The notes under the pieces are model-generated. The model ran no database searches and was not told where the DNA came from. It saw only the letters and a list, made by a program, of their open reading frames with translations. From NCBI RefSeq assembly GCF_020071995.1, contig NZ_JABWTK010000010.1:39937-103936 (forward strand): a stretch of DNA of 64,000 bases, given 5' to 3'. A program made the position numbers and the translations under genes. This document shows, piece by piece, positions 25,329 through 36,256 of the stretch. Each line of letters starts with the position of its first letter. The first letter of the stretch is position 1. Source of the DNA: Planococcus chinensis. GTDB lineage: Bacteria; Bacillota; Bacilli; Bacillales_A; Planococcaceae.

Positions 25329-26501
25329 TTACTTTCCCTCGCCTTTTTTATTCAACAATAATGCACAAACCGCCAGCACCAGGATATAGCCCAACAGCAA
25401 ATTTAACGTGATGTCATGCGTGCCGTAGCGGTCATACAGGATGCCGATGCCAAACGGCATGATGCTGGAAATGATGTAGCCGCCGGACTGGATCATGGCG
25501 GTCCAGCTGTTGACGTCGTCTGCACGTTCATTTTCATCGAGCGGCATCAACAGCGCAATCGGAAACAAACCGCCAAGCGTAACGCCGAGCAGAACTGCGG
25601 CAAGCCAGATAAAGGCGGTCCCTTCAATCATCAACAACAGAATGCCGGCAGCACCGGATATCAGCGACACAAATGTCCAAAGAAGGCGGCTTGGAAATTT
25701 CCCTAAAAGCGCCGGAATCGACAAATTGCCAACCAGCTGGACAAGTGACATGACCGTCAAGACCGCTCCAGCCGCCAAAATGTTCATGCCTTTATCGCTC
25801 GCAATCGGTGCAAGCCATGTAATTAATGAGAAAAACAGAGCAGACTGGAAAGCGAAAAACAGCAGCATCACCCAAGCCCGCTTGTTTTTCCATGGAGAAA
25901 GGGCGGGCTCTCCCCTGATTTCCACCGCATCGCTTTCCGGTTCTTCTACGTGCTGCCAAAGAATCAACGCCGCGATGGCAAGCAAACCCCAGCTCGCAAG
26001 TGCCAGCGGCCAGTCAAGAATCGTGTAAAACACACCGGTCAAACCGGAACTGAGCGTTGCGCCAAGCCCCATCCCGAACGAATACACACCGATCAAAGAA
26101 GCCGTGCGTGTCGGGAAATTGCGTTTGATCATGGCCGACAAGAGCGGACTGATGATGGCAATCGCCAAGCCGATGAAAAAGGCGCTGGCAAGCAGCACAG
26201 GATAAGATGGCACAAGCCCGCGGACCAGCGTCAATGTGCCAATAACAATAATTAAAATCGAAATCGAACGCTTCATACCGAATTTCCGGTTAAACCCGAC
26301 CGCGAGCGGTGCAAACAGCCCCATGCAAAATACCGGGACAGAGGTTAACAGGCTGATCTGGCTATTGGATAATGCCAAATCGGTGCGGATCGTTTCAAGC
26401 AGCGGCCCGATGGAAGAAATGGCCGGCCGCAAGTTCAGCGAGACGAAAAAAATGGCCAATACCATCAGGCCAAGCACCGATTTTTTGGATGGAGCAGTCA
26501 C
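25329..26501 (-). CDS. CynX/NimT-type MFS transporter
   Basis: A 390-residue major facilitator protein with 12 predicted membrane helices. It matches the CynX/NimT group: SLNLRPAISSIGPLLETIR near 20-40 and the RKFGMKRS loop between helices 2 and 3. Members move cyanate, nitroimidazole-type compounds or other small organic acids; the substrate is open. The reading frame ends in the base before corA begins. Divergent from a small gene at 26590. Confidence 0.87.
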   Translation of the reverse strand: MTAPSKKSVLGLMVLAIFFVSLNLRPAISSIGPLLETIRTDLALSNSQISLLTSVPVFCMGLFAPLAVGFNRKFGMKRSISILIIVIGTLTLVRGLVPSYPVLLASAFFIGLAIAIISPLLSAMIKRNFPTRTASLIGVYSFGMGLGATLSSGLTGVFYTILDWPLALASWGLLAIAALILWQHVEEPESDAVEIRGEPALSPWKNKRAWVMLLFFAFQSALFFSLITWLAPIASDKGMNILAAGAVLTVMSLVQLVGNLSIPALLGKFPSRLLWTFVSLISGAAGILLLMIEGTAFIWLAAVLLGVTLGGLFPIALLMPLDENERADDVNSWTAMIQSGGYIISSIMPFGIGILYDRYGTHDITLNLLLGYILVLAVCALLLNKKGEGK

Positions 26502-26589
26502 AAATCATTCCTCCTTGGACAGTTCAGGCATACAAACTTGTGTTCCCGGACCCGAGCCATTAAAATGGATGTGAAAGGCGGGCACAAGG

Positions 26590-26823
26590 ATGAAACTCGT
26601 AAACTGGAGCTATGCAAAACGCTATAATATCAAAGCCATTTTTGACGAATTCCCGCACGTTGTGGTGCTGTTCCGTCAAATCGGCGGCTATTATTTCATC
26701 TTTTCGATGAAAGGCTTAACAAAAGAACATATTCCGACGCGCAAAGACTATGTACGCATGGAATATTTACTCAATAAAGATCTCGGGCTACTTGAAGCCT
26801 ATAAAGAACGCAAATATAAATAA
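26590..26823 (+). CDS. Small hypothetical protein
   Basis: A 77-residue protein of balanced composition, rich in aromatic residues (HVVVLFRQIGGYYFIFSMKG near the middle) with a charged C-terminus. No membrane helix or known motif. The ribosome site is weak (AAAGG 11 bases upstream, AAGG directly before ATG). Codon use looks like its neighbours, so I think it is real. No function can be offered. Confidence 0.65.
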   Translation: MKLVNWSYAKRYNIKAIFDEFPHVVVLFRQIGGYYFIFSMKGLTKEHIPTRKDYVRMEYLLNKDLGLLEAYKERKYK

Positions 26824-26967
26824 GATTTCCGATTGCGCTTGATGAGCCAACACTTCTGCCGCTTCCCTACATTTAGAGAGGCCGGTTTCAAAAGTTCGGT
26901 TAAAATTTCTCTTTCTTAAGTTTATCCCAGTCTGCTGCTGAATGCTATCGATTTTAGCGGTATTCAT

Positions 26968-26975
26968 GGTATACT
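26968..26975 (+). promoter_or_regulatory. Extended -10 promoter of ykpA
   Basis: TGGTATACT is an extended -10 box without an obvious -35, 34 bases before the ykpA start. The ribosome site GGGAGGT follows. Confidence 0.45.
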
Positions 26976-27008
26976 ATTCTTATTGTGAAATTTGGGAGGT
27001 ACGTATAA

Positions 27009-28616
<1,608 letters not shown>

Positions 28617-28620
28617 TAAG

Positions 28621-28660
28621 CAAAATCCCGCATACCGAAATCCGGTGTGCGGGATTTTTT
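28621..28660 (+). terminator. Terminator of ykpA
   Basis: AAAATCCCGCATACCG pairs with CCGGTGTGCGGGATTTT, then a T-run. Confidence 0.92.
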
Positions 28661-28761
28661 CATTTGTTGATTCAGTTAGAAGACAAAATTAACAGGCGGC
28701 TCACTTTTGCTGATTTCCAGAATTTATTTGGACTGCTCTCGGCAAAGGGGCCAACCCATGC

Positions 28762-28793
28762 AAAAACCGCGGCATTTACGCCGCGGTTTTTTT
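28762..28793. terminator. Terminator of ykvA
   Basis: AAAACCGCGGC / GCCGCGGTTTT with T-runs on both sides. It overlaps the ykvA stop codon on the minus strand. Confidence 0.88.
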
Positions 28794-29274
28794 AATTCAT
28801 GAAACGTTTTACCAAGCGGCCTGCCGGCAGTTTGGAAACGTATTTATTGCCCGAATGCGTGACTCCGCGGACTACGGACAATAATTCAACATCCCCTGCC
28901 CAGTGTTCTTCAATCACTTCGATTGGGAATTTGTTCAATAAAGTATTGATGATGAATACTGCCACAACCACATCATCCAGGAAGCCCCCTGGCCCTACCA
29001 AGATTTCCGGCAGAAAATCCATCGGTGCGAAGAAATACAAAATCCCTGCTCCAACAGCCCCTTTGCTTTTCGCATCGATGCGTGAATCGAGCATCAATCT
29101 AGTCAGCAAGTGGAACAGATCCGGTGCAAACAAGACGTATTTCCCGATTTTGCTGACGAATCCTGAACGCTTGTCGAGCCAGTTCTCTATTTTGCTGCGC
29201 AATTTTTTATAGAAATCCTGCTGTTCTTCTTCGCTCGGAAGCGGTTTTTTCAAATAATCATTGGCATTGGCCAT
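28792..29274 (-). CDS. ykvA: YkvA family protein (DUF1232)
   Basis: A 160-residue protein with the DUF1232 core ILYFFAPMDFLPEILVGPGGFLDD (residues about 80-103, read as two blocks), a conserved membrane-associated hairpin of unknown function. ATG 29274 is preceded by AGGGGG; the longer frame to 29310 lacks a ribosome site. The flanks are helical and charged. Confidence 0.85.
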   Translation of the reverse strand: MANANDYLKKPLPSEEEQQDFYKKLRSKIENWLDKRSGFVSKIGKYVLFAPDLFHLLTRLMLDSRIDAKSKGAVGAGILYFFAPMDFLPEILVGPGGFLDDVVVAVFIINTLLNKFPIEVIEEHWAGDVELLSVVRGVTHSGNKYVSKLPAGRLVKRFMN

Positions 29275-29377
29275 TGCGAATCCCCCTCTTATTTCAGTCT
29301 TAGCGTACAAGCTGATTTAGAGGAATTATACCCTCATCTATAGGTCAACTAAACAATTACCGCAGCATTCTGCAAAA

Positions 29378-29406
29378 AAAGAACCGCAAGTCTTTGCGGT
29401 TCTTCC
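29378..29406 (-). terminator. Terminator of the first M4 protease gene
   Basis: AAGAACCGCAA pairs with TTTGCGGTTCTT; on the minus strand a T7 run follows. Confidence 0.9.
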
Positions 29407-29430
29407 TGAATTTCTTCTATATAAAGATCT

Positions 29431-31062
29431 TCATTTCAATCCCACTGCTGCGAAAGCGGCTTTCACACTTTTCACTTCCTGGCTGTCCACGCCGTATAAA
29501 TCGGTTGCTGCCTGGACGCTTGCTGCCTGCAGCTGTCTGAATTTAGTCGTCGGCGTCAAATACTGGGTCAATGTCCGGTAAAAGATCTTCCCGGTTTTTT
29601 CGATGCCGATTCCTTCCACCTTCACGTTGAAATGGGTTCCGCCGTTTGCGAGCAAGTAGGCGGCTTTATTGCTGATTGACGAATTGATGTGGACGCCGCC
29701 GAAGTCTTCAAGCCCCAAATAGCGTTTTGTGTAATGGTCCGGCAAACCGTTTAAAGTCGGATCGGCAAGTGAGCGAAGGGCATCTCCACTCACTTCGGGC
29801 GTATAAACATCCTCGCCGATTTGCCAGTCAGGCGTTTTGCTGTAGGCATGTTCAATCAACACGCCGAAAATGTCCGACATCGATTCATTGATGGCTCCCG
29901 CATCGTTCCAGTAAATGAGCCCTGCGGTCGATTCGGTTAAGGCATGCGTCAATTCATGGGCGATGACATCGAGTGACCCCGACAAAGGCAGGAACTTCTT
30001 GCCGTCGCCGTCTCCATAAACCATCTGGCTGCCGCTCCAAAATGCATTGTTGTAGTCTTTGCCGTAATGGACCGTCGATACAATCGCTGCACCTTGGCCA
30101 TCGTAGCTATTGCGCCCATGCACCGTTTTAAAATAATCAAAGGTTAAGCCGGCGTAATAATGGGCATCCACGGCCGCTCCGTCAAAAAGGGCGTCCAATT
30201 GATGGTCGACATCCAGCCACAGCGTTCCGGGAATTTCCGTCCCGTTCGCAGCATCATAAGTGAAAATCCCCTTGCCGCGCGTCCGGTCCGTCAAATAAGA
30301 ACCTGCACTGTTCAACACCGTGTTCACTTTTTTCCGGTCGCCCAAAACGCCGATTCCGTCAGTAAGCGAATCGTTCCCTTCCGGTGCTGCTCCGTGGATT
30401 TGATTGTAGTATTCCAGAATTGCCCCCGTTTGGGCATCAACAAAATAATGGTAGTTGCCCGGTGCCGGCGATAAAAACTCATACCGGATATGGTAAGCAA
30501 GTACTGGAACTTCCTTATCCAGATAAATGACCAGCTCCGGTTTTTCGGCAGGAGCCATCTCCATGGCACGCCCGTAAAACTTCTCCAAGCTTTCAATCGC
30601 AGCGGCTGAAGCCTGGCCAGAATCCAAAGCTGCTGTTTCCGTTAAACCAGGAACCTCCATTAAATTCGGAACCAATTCACCGGACACCGACTTCAGCACG
30701 CCATTTGAATCGACGTGTGCGGAAATGATGGAACCGAATACCGGGATTCCGTTGAAGAGTTGCTGAAGTTTCACATTAACCAGGCCCAGTTCATCCGTCG
30801 TTTCGCTGACGGTTTGAAATTGAGCCGATTCGCCTTCAGCCAGGCCATACAGCTTCTCCTTTTCACCCAAATAGGCATGGACAATTTCTTGTGCATCTCC
30901 AGGTGAACTCGGCGTCAAGCTCCCAGCAATAAACGCAGGAGTTGTGCTATCCGAATCGACATAAACTTGTTCCGTAATCCCCGAACTTTGTGCGCCATAA
31001 ACAGGCGTAGGCAAAATCAGTATGGCGGCCACTGCCAAGCAATACAAACGGCTCCTCTTCAA
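29431..31062 (-). CDS. Secreted M4 neutral metalloprotease (thermolysin family), copy A
   Basis: A 543-residue preproprotease. It has a signal peptide (residues 1 to about 23, cleaved after VYGA), an FTP/PepSY propeptide to about residue 230, and a catalytic domain with the zinc motif HELTH near residue 369 plus the third ligand Glu in [11 protein letters not shown]-terminal M4 helical domain follows. The start is TTG at 31062, placed by alignment with the ATG of the paralogue: both follow AAAGGAGTG with the same spacing. The tandem neighbour at 31240 is its paralogue. It degrades extracellular protein. Confidence 0.92.
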   Translation of the reverse strand: MKRSRLYCLAVAAILILPTPVYGAQSSGITEQVYVDSDSTTPAFIAGSLTPSSPGDAQEIVHAYLGEKEKLYGLAEGESAQFQTVSETTDELGLVNVKLQQLFNGIPVFGSIISAHVDSNGVLKSVSGELVPNLMEVPGLTETAALDSGQASAAAIESLEKFYGRAMEMAPAEKPELVIYLDKEVPVLAYHIRYEFLSPAPGNYHYFVDAQTGAILEYYNQIHGAAPEGNDSLTDGIGVLGDRKKVNTVLNSAGSYLTDRTRGKGIFTYDAANGTEIPGTLWLDVDHQLDALFDGAAVDAHYYAGLTFDYFKTVHGRNSYDGQGAAIVSTVHYGKDYNNAFWSGSQMVYGDGDGKKFLPLSGSLDVIAHELTHALTESTAGLIYWNDAGAINESMSDIFGVLIEHAYSKTPDWQIGEDVYTPEVSGDALRSLADPTLNGLPDHYTKRYLGLEDFGGVHINSSISNKAAYLLANGGTHFNVKVEGIGIEKTGKIFYRTLTQYLTPTTKFRQLQAASVQAATDLYGVDSQEVKSVKAAFAAVGLK

Positions 31063-31111
31063 CGGGATCCACTCCTTTATTTGTCATCCGTACATTTTGC
31101 GTTACATACAT
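30947..31111 (-). other. Possible upstream ORF overlapping the protease start
   Basis: An ATG at 31111 with ribosome site AAGGAGG (31122-31116) opens a 54-codon frame that passes over the TTG start of protease A in another frame and stops at 30947. If translated it would compete with the weak TTG start. The encoded sequence resembles no known protein, so it may be coincidence. Confidence 0.25.
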
Positions 31112-31200
31112 CTTACCTCCTTGTTTTTTCAGAATATATAGTCATCTTTATCTGTTTTGACCGAGTTGAATCAGGTGCAAATACCTGTATTGGAAAACGC

Positions 31201-31228
31201 AAAAAAGGCCACCCATAAGAGTGGCCCT
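31201..31228 (-). terminator. Terminator between the two proteases
   Basis: GGCCAC / GTGGCC stem with a T6 run on the minus strand. It separates the two tandem genes into independent transcripts. Confidence 0.82.
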
Positions 31229-31239
31229 GATTGTAAAAT

Positions 31240-32901
31240 TCAGTTCACGCCGACCGCTGAAAAGGCAGCTTTCACACTGGCCACTTCCGCACTGCCTGCA
31301 CCGTATAAATCCGTTGCCGCCTGGACAGTTGATACGCGGTAATGGCTGTAGTTCGAGTTTGGCGTTAAGTACTGCGTCAATGTCCGGTAGAAGATTTTTT
31401 CGGTTTTGGCGTTGCCGATGCCCGTCACTTGGACGCCGTAATGGGTGCCGCCATTTGCCAGCAAATAGGCAGCTTTGTTGCTGATGCCTGAGTTGATATG
31501 GACGCCGCCATTATCACTCGTGCCGACATAGCGTTTCGAGTAATGGTCAGGATCTCCGTTCAAAGTCGGATCGGCCATGGAACGAAGCGCATCGCCGGCT
31601 ACTTTCGGCGTATAAATATCTTCCCCGATCAGCCAGTCCGGTTTGTTGTTGGCATGGTATTCCACAAGGGTCCCGAAGATATCTGAAATCGATTCATTGA
31701 TGGCGCCTGATTCGTTCTGGTAAATAAGATCGGCTGTCGTGTCTGTAACTGCGTGCGTCAATTCATGGGCGATTACATCAAGCCCCCCTGACAACGGAAT
31801 AAACGTTGTGCCATCGCCGTCGCCGTATACCATTTGCGAACCGTTCCAGAAGGCGTTATTGTAGCTGCGGCCGTAATGGACGGTAGAAACCAACTGTGCC
31901 CCTTGCCCATCATAGCTGTTGCGGTTATGGACATTCTTGAAATAATCGAACGTCTGTCCAGCATATACATGGGCATCTACAGCAGCGCCATCGTATGCGG
32001 CATTATACGCGTTGTCGGCATCGAGCCACAGCGTTCCCGGTATTTGTGTACGGTTCTTTGCATCGTATGTAAAAATGCCGTTGCCCCGTGTCTTATCCAC
32101 TAAGTACGAACCTTTGCTGTTGACCACCGTATTCAAAGATTTTATGTCCCCGAGCACGCCTTTTCCGCTCGCGACAGAATTGGTGCCGGATGGTGCTGTA
32201 ACTCCTGAAGATGGCTTCGCTTCATGGATTTGATTGTAGGAATCAAGCACACTTCCGTTTTGGGCGTCAATGAAATACTGGTAATTGCCCGGTGAAGGCG
32301 CTAAAAATTCAAATTCGACGCTGTACGCATATTTTGCAGTTCCTTCATCTATATAGACAACCAGTTCCGGTGCTTCTTCATGATCCAGTTCCGGCGATGC
32401 GCCAAGCTTTGCTTTTAAATCGGCCAGTGCCAAGGCAGAAGCTTCGGCTGCTTTTAATTGATGCCCTTTATTGAGTTTCACTTGTTTCGATAATTCGGGA
32501 ACCAGTCCGCCGGATACGGAAGTCAGCACCCCTTCTGAATCAACATGGGCGGAGATGACAGAACCGAAAACCGGTACACCTTTATAGACTTGCTGAATCT
32601 TCAAATTGGTAAAGCCCAGATCGTCTTTCTTCTCGCTGAGTACTTTGAAGTTTGCTGCAGCATCTTTTCCGATTTTATAATGTCCTTCTTTTTCAGACAA
32701 ATAATCGTAGACGGTGTCTTTTGCAGATTTTTCCGATGGCACAGTCAATTTCCCGACAATGAAATCAGTCTTTCCGCTTTTTTGATTGACGTGCACTTTT
32801 TCGTTGACGGCATTACTTGGAGATGCATAGACGGAGGAAGAAGCTGCCGATAAGGCTAATGCGGCGGCTAAACTTAATGTCAGTAGTTTCTTAGATTTCA
32901 T
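31240..32901 (-). CDS. Secreted M4 neutral metalloprotease, copy B
   Basis: A 553-residue preproprotease paralogous to the gene at 29431. Signal peptide of about 26 residues ending SVYA, FTP/PepSY propeptide, zinc motif HELTH near residue 378, third ligand in GAINESISD, and calcium-site acidic residues typical of thermolysin-like proteases. ATG start with AAAGGAG. Whole-length similarity to copy A indicates tandem duplication followed by divergence. Confidence 0.93.
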   Translation of the reverse strand: MKSKKLLTLSLAAALALSAASSSVYASPSNAVNEKVHVNQKSGKTDFIVGKLTVPSEKSAKDTVYDYLSEKEGHYKIGKDAAANFKVLSEKKDDLGFTNLKIQQVYKGVPVFGSVISAHVDSEGVLTSVSGGLVPELSKQVKLNKGHQLKAAEASALALADLKAKLGASPELDHEEAPELVVYIDEGTAKYAYSVEFEFLAPSPGNYQYFIDAQNGSVLDSYNQIHEAKPSSGVTAPSGTNSVASGKGVLGDIKSLNTVVNSKGSYLVDKTRGNGIFTYDAKNRTQIPGTLWLDADNAYNAAYDGAAVDAHVYAGQTFDYFKNVHNRNSYDGQGAQLVSTVHYGRSYNNAFWNGSQMVYGDGDGTTFIPLSGGLDVIAHELTHAVTDTTADLIYQNESGAINESISDIFGTLVEYHANNKPDWLIGEDIYTPKVAGDALRSMADPTLNGDPDHYSKRYVGTSDNGGVHINSGISNKAAYLLANGGTHYGVQVTGIGNAKTEKIFYRTLTQYLTPNSNYSHYRVSTVQAATDLYGAGSAEVASVKAAFSAVGVN

Positions 32902-33150
32902 TGGGTTTCACTCCTTTAATTTGCCGTCATTGTCTGGCGGTTTATTAAAGAATAGCGGTTTGCCCAAATTGAGGATATAGGCTTCAATATCTGTTTTTTA
33001 TTTCCTTAAATGATGTTATTTCACCTCCGCATGTACGAATGTTCAAAATATTTTAATTTTTAATACTGCTTATGTACTGTCTTTTGATACGTTTTTGCCG
33101 ATGCCATAAAAGTTGATGGTACTTTTTAGAGGCTTATGTTCCAAGCCAAT

Positions 33151-33183
33151 AAAAAAGACCTGCTCAGTGATGAGCAGGTCTTG
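33151..33183 (-). terminator. Terminator of the cold-shock gene
   Basis: AAGACCTGCTCA / TGAGCAGGTCTT, a perfect 12-bp stem followed by T6 on the minus strand. Confidence 0.92.
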
Positions 33184-33187
33184 GAGA

Positions 33188-33388
33188 TTAGATTTTAGTT
33201 ACATTTGTAGCTTGAGGTCCGCGGTTGCCTTCCTCTACTTCAAATTCTACTTTTTGTCCTTCGTCAAGCGTTTTAAAGCCTTCGCCTTGAATCGCTGAGA
33301 AGTGAACGAATACGTCATCTCCGCCTTCAACTTCGATAAATCCGAAACCTTTTTCTGAGTTGAACCATTTAACTGTACCTTGTTGCAT
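33188..33388 (-). CDS. Cold-shock protein (CspA/CspB family)
   Basis: A 66-residue single OB-fold protein with both RNA-binding motifs, KGFGFIEV (RNP1, residues 13-20) and VFVHF (RNP2, 26-30). It binds single-stranded nucleic acid as an RNA chaperone. AGGAGG lies 9 bases before the ATG. The gene has a leader of at least 110 bases containing a 20-bp-arm hairpin, which suggests control at the RNA level, as is common for cold-shock genes. Confidence 0.95.
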   Translation of the reverse strand: MQQGTVKWFNSEKGFGFIEVEGGDDVFVHFSAIQGEGFKTLDEGQKVEFEVEEGNRGPQATNVTKI

Positions 33389-33445
33389 GTGTAAAACCTC
33401 CTGGGAATAAAAAAATTTTCAATATGGAATTTTTCCATTAAAAAA

Positions 33446-33502
33446 ATTCACATATTCAAAAAAGTACCATCACTTGCTGATCACTTTTTTGAATAGGTGA
33501 AT
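33446..33502 (-). promoter_or_regulatory. Large hairpin in the cold-shock gene leader
   Basis: Arms at 33446-33465 and 33483-33502 are 20 bases each with one mismatch, around a 17-base loop, about 60 bases before the start codon. The stem is A/T-rich, so it should be temperature-sensitive. It could be a thermosensor, an attenuator, or an upstream terminator. Confidence 0.6.
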
Positions 33503-33572
33503 AGCTGTTTCTGGTGTAATCTTTAGTTCTATAAGTCTATTATAGCAATTAAAACTGATAAGTCAAATAAAT

Positions 33573-33869
33573 CTAAAAACTTTTTATAGGCTTTTTGTTG
33601 TGCATCCATAACAATCCATGATAAATTTGAAGATTTTCTTCACAATCTTCGCAAAAAGCCATCTCGCCTTCATTCCAGAATGCGACGGCTCCCTGCCCTT
33701 TCGACTTGGTGCTGGAGAATTTTTGGCCTAAGCTTTTTTTCATTTCTTCAAAATAGGCGAGAGCTTCCTCAAACTTGTCGAAGGTTTCGTGTTCACAGAT
33801 GTCTTTTTCCCATCCTTCCAACATCCACCACGGTTCTTCGAAGCCTTTCAAGTAAAAAATTTCATGCAT
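33573..33869 (-). CDS. DUF1033 family protein
   Basis: A 98-residue protein matching DUF1033: N-terminal FYLKGFEEPWWMLEGWEKDI (residues 5-24), an acidic helix, and a C-terminal MAFCEDCEENLQIYHG block with a Cys pair. Function unknown. Monocistronic between the cold-shock leader and the divergent xpaC. Confidence 0.82.
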   Translation of the reverse strand: MHEIFYLKGFEEPWWMLEGWEKDICEHETFDKFEEALAYFEEMKKSLGQKFSSTKSKGQGAVAFWNEGEMAFCEDCEENLQIYHGLLWMHNKKPIKSF

Positions 33870-33964
33870 TCAAATCTGCTCCATTCTGTCCCTATAAGCA
33901 TTCTCCCAGAACTGTCTAAATATGTCTAGTGCTTTGATTGCCTTTTTTCTGGCAGTCGCAAAGT

Positions 33965-33993
33965 TTGTATTGGCCTCTTATTCCTTGTAAAAT
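33965..33993 (+). promoter_or_regulatory. Promoter of xpaC-telA
   Basis: TTGTAT, a 17-base spacer and TAAAAT, about 90 bases before xpaC. Confidence 0.6.
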
Positions 33994-34080
33994 AGGAAGG
34001 AGACAAGGAATCATTTGAAACTTATAGCGGCTTATTTCGTATATATAGTAACAGCTGCACCAAAGGAGGACAGTTTCATG

Positions 34081-34776
34081 AAGCCTTTTGAAAAATTCAT
34101 CCAACGGCAGACAGTCAGCCTGCCCCTTATGACCGTTATGTTTCCCGTATTGTATATGGGTGCAGAAATCGGGCTGATCGCGTCGGGAGCCGTGGCCGCC
34201 GGAACCTATCTTGCCAGCACCTCTACCATGAAACATGTACAATATTCGTCCGATTCGAAAAAGCTTGGCATGACCCGGAGCGAATACAAAAATGTACGCA
34301 ACCAAGTAAAAGAAGCCAAATTAAAAATCAAACAATTGCAGAAGAGTTCTTACCAGGTGCGTTCAATCTCTTCGTTCAAGCAGTTAATGAATATGGCGAA
34401 AGTCGCCAACAAGATTGTCGCCCATGTGCAGCAAAATCCCCGCAAGTTTTATCTGGCGGAATCGTTCTTTTATTCGCATCTGGAATCCGCAGTGGAATTA
34501 ACGCAGAAATACGCTTTGCTTGTCGGCCAGCCGGTAAAAGACCGTGAGTTGAAAGTGGCTCTTCAAGACACACGCGAAACGCTGCATTCCATGAGCGATG
34601 TGTTGGAACGCGATTTGAAAAAAGTGCTGTCTACGGATGTCGAACAGCTTCGGATGGAGCTCGATTACGCCCGTCTGACTGTCGACCAGCACAATAACCA
34701 GAAATTGCTTGAACAATACCCTACTGACAGTGAAGGAGACGTGGAACATGACAGAAAATCGCTCGAATCAAAGTGA
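34081..34776 (+). CDS. xpaC: XpaC family membrane-associated protein
   Basis: A 231-residue protein with an N-terminal hydrophobic segment (about residues 14-43) and a long, charged coiled-coil-like body, matching XpaC. XpaC was named for hydrolysis of an indolyl phosphate dye, but the true role is unclear. ATG 34081 follows AAAGGAGG. It overlaps telA by 29 bases. The xpaC-yaaN(telA) pair is conserved in Bacillus and linked to tellurite or antibiotic tolerance. Confidence 0.88.
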   Translation, partial: KPFEKFIQRQTVSLPLMTVMFPVLYMGAEIGLIASGAVAAGTYLASTSTMKHVQYSSDSKKLGMTRSEYKNVRNQVKEAKLKIKQLQKSSYQVRSISSFKQLMNMAKVANKIVAHVQQNPRKFYLAESFFYSHLESAVELTQKYALLVGQPVKDRELKVALQDTRETLHSMSDVLERDLKKVLSTDVEQLRMELDYARLTVDQHNNQKLLEQYPTDSEGDVEHDRKSLESK

Positions 34777-35923
34777 ACTAGACGATCTGCTCGGCAACCC
34801 ATTTGGCATGGAGCCGGTCACGCAAGAAGTGAATCTTGCGAAGCCGGGCGGACAGCCTGTAGCGTTAATGGAACGATTGACCAAAGATGAACAGGAAAAA
34901 GCGCGCGAACTTGCCAAACAGATTCCAGCCGGAAACTATGAAGCTATTTTAACATATGGAGCGAATGCGCAAAACCAGTTGAGCCAGTTTTCCCATAAAA
35001 TGCTGGACCACGTCCAATCGAAAGACATCGGGCCTGTCGGAGATGTATTGAATGATTTGATGAAAAAATTGCAGGAGCTGAATCCGGAAGAATTGTCCCA
35101 AAGCAAAAAGTCGGGGCTCCGCAAATTGTTCGCGAAAGCGAAATACTCTGTTCAGGAAATGATGACGAAATACCAGAAGCTCTCCACTCAAGTAGACCGC
35201 ATCAGCATCCAGCTGGACCATTCAAAACGCGGGCTTTTGGAAGACGTGCAAATGCTGGAACAGCTTTATGACCAGAATAAAACTTACTTTCAGGCGTTGA
35301 ACGTTTATATTGCCGCTGCCGAACTAAAGCGCGACGAGATTCTGAACGAAACAATTCCAGCTCTCCGCCGCCGGGCTGAGCAATCGAACGACCAGATGGC
35401 CTATCAGGAAGTCAATGACATGGCGCAGTTCCTGGACCGCCTGGAAAAACGGCTATATGATCTGCAGCTGTCGCGCCAGATCACGATTCAAAGTGCACCG
35501 CAGATCCGGATGATCCAGCAGACCAACCAGACCTTGGCGGAAAAAATCCAATCATCCATCATGACGTCAATTCCGTTATGGAAAAACCAGATTGCCATCG
35601 CTTTGACTTTGAACCGCCAAATGAAAGCAGTCGAAGCCCAGAAGCAAGTCACCGCTACGACAAATGAATTGCTTCTGAAAAACTCCGAAATGCTGAAAGT
35701 GAATTCCGTTGAAACCGCCAAAGAAAACGAGCGCGGCATAGTGGAAATTGAAACTTTGAAGCAAACACAGGAAAACTTATTGACGACCATCGAAGAAACG
35801 CTTCGCATCCAAGCCGAAGGACGCAAAAACCGCAAAGCGGCAGAAATTGAAATCGGCAAAATGGAAGAGGATCTGAAACAGCGTTTGCTGTCGATCCAAG
35901 ACGACCGCGAAGGGCGTGCCTGA
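34748..35923 (+). CDS. telA: TelA/YaaN toxic-anion resistance family protein
   Basis: A 391-residue, almost wholly helical protein of the TelA family with the conserved central HSKRGLLEDVQMLEQLYDQN-like block and a long C-terminal helix. Family members are linked to tellurite resistance and envelope stress; the mechanism is unknown. ATG 34748 follows GAAGGAG, inside the end of xpaC, so the pair is coupled. Confidence 0.9.
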   Translation: MTENRSNQSELDDLLGNPFGMEPVTQEVNLAKPGGQPVALMERLTKDEQEKARELAKQIPAGNYEAILTYGANAQNQLSQFSHKMLDHVQSKDIGPVGDVLNDLMKKLQELNPEELSQSKKSGLRKLFAKAKYSVQEMMTKYQKLSTQVDRISIQLDHSKRGLLEDVQMLEQLYDQNKTYFQALNVYIAAAELKRDEILNETIPALRRRAEQSNDQMAYQEVNDMAQFLDRLEKRLYDLQLSRQITIQSAPQIRMIQQTNQTLAEKIQSSIMTSIPLWKNQIAIALTLNRQMKAVEAQKQVTATTNELLLKNSEMLKVNSVETAKENERGIVEIETLKQTQENLLTTIEETLRIQAEGRKNRKAAEIEIGKMEEDLKQRLLSIQDDREGRA

Positions 35924-35937
35924 TTCTTACCTTACCC

Positions 35938-35967
35938 CGGAAGCTTAAAAGCTTCCGGTTTTTTTTG
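35938..35967 (+). terminator. Terminator of xpaC-telA
   Basis: CCGGAAGCTT / AAGCTTCCGG stem followed by T8, 15 bases after the stop. Confidence 0.93.
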
Positions 35968-36070
35968 TGTTTGCCGTACATTTCTAGCTAAGGAGAGATA
36001 TTACTGAGTGAAAAATAGCGTATCCATTCCAGGAAAACAAACTACGATTCTTCTTAAATAAGCATATTGG

Positions 36071-36100
36071 AAAAGCCTTTCGCAATTGCGAAAGGCTTTT
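36071..36100 (+). terminator. Orphan terminator-like hairpin
   Basis: AAAAGCCTTTCGC / GCGAAAGGCTTTT, a perfect 13-bp stem. No clear gene precedes it on the plus strand after the telA terminator; only a 17-codon GTG frame at 36008-36061 does. It may instead serve leftward transcripts from yojO. Confidence 0.6.
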
Positions 36101-36148
36101 AAAAGAGATGCGATTTTCTTTTTTCAATGAGTCGTTGCTGCTTCAAAA

Positions 36149-36253
36149 GCGTATTATCATTGTTGCTGTGCGTATTTTAACCATTACCGAACATATTTTA
36201 ACCTTTACTGGGCGTATTTCCCGGCCAACCGGGCGTATTCTATAATTCTCAGC
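36149..36253. repeat. Five-unit 21-bp phased repeat
   Basis: GCGTATT or ACATATT begins units at 36149, 36170, 36191, 36212 and 36233, exactly 21 bases apart. The better-conserved units continue TTAACC(A/T)TTAC. Units 2-4 are the most alike. It lies between the orphan hairpin and the end of yojO. Confidence 0.8.
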
Positions 36254-36256
36254 AGC

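Noticed and set aside
36008..36061. 17-codon GTG frame with AAGGAGA 12 bases upstream, followed by a hairpin
   Set aside because: The start spacing is too long and the peptide too short and unremarkable to support a gene.
36149..36253. CRISPR array
   Set aside because: The units are contiguous 21-mers without unique spacers, and no cas gene is near.
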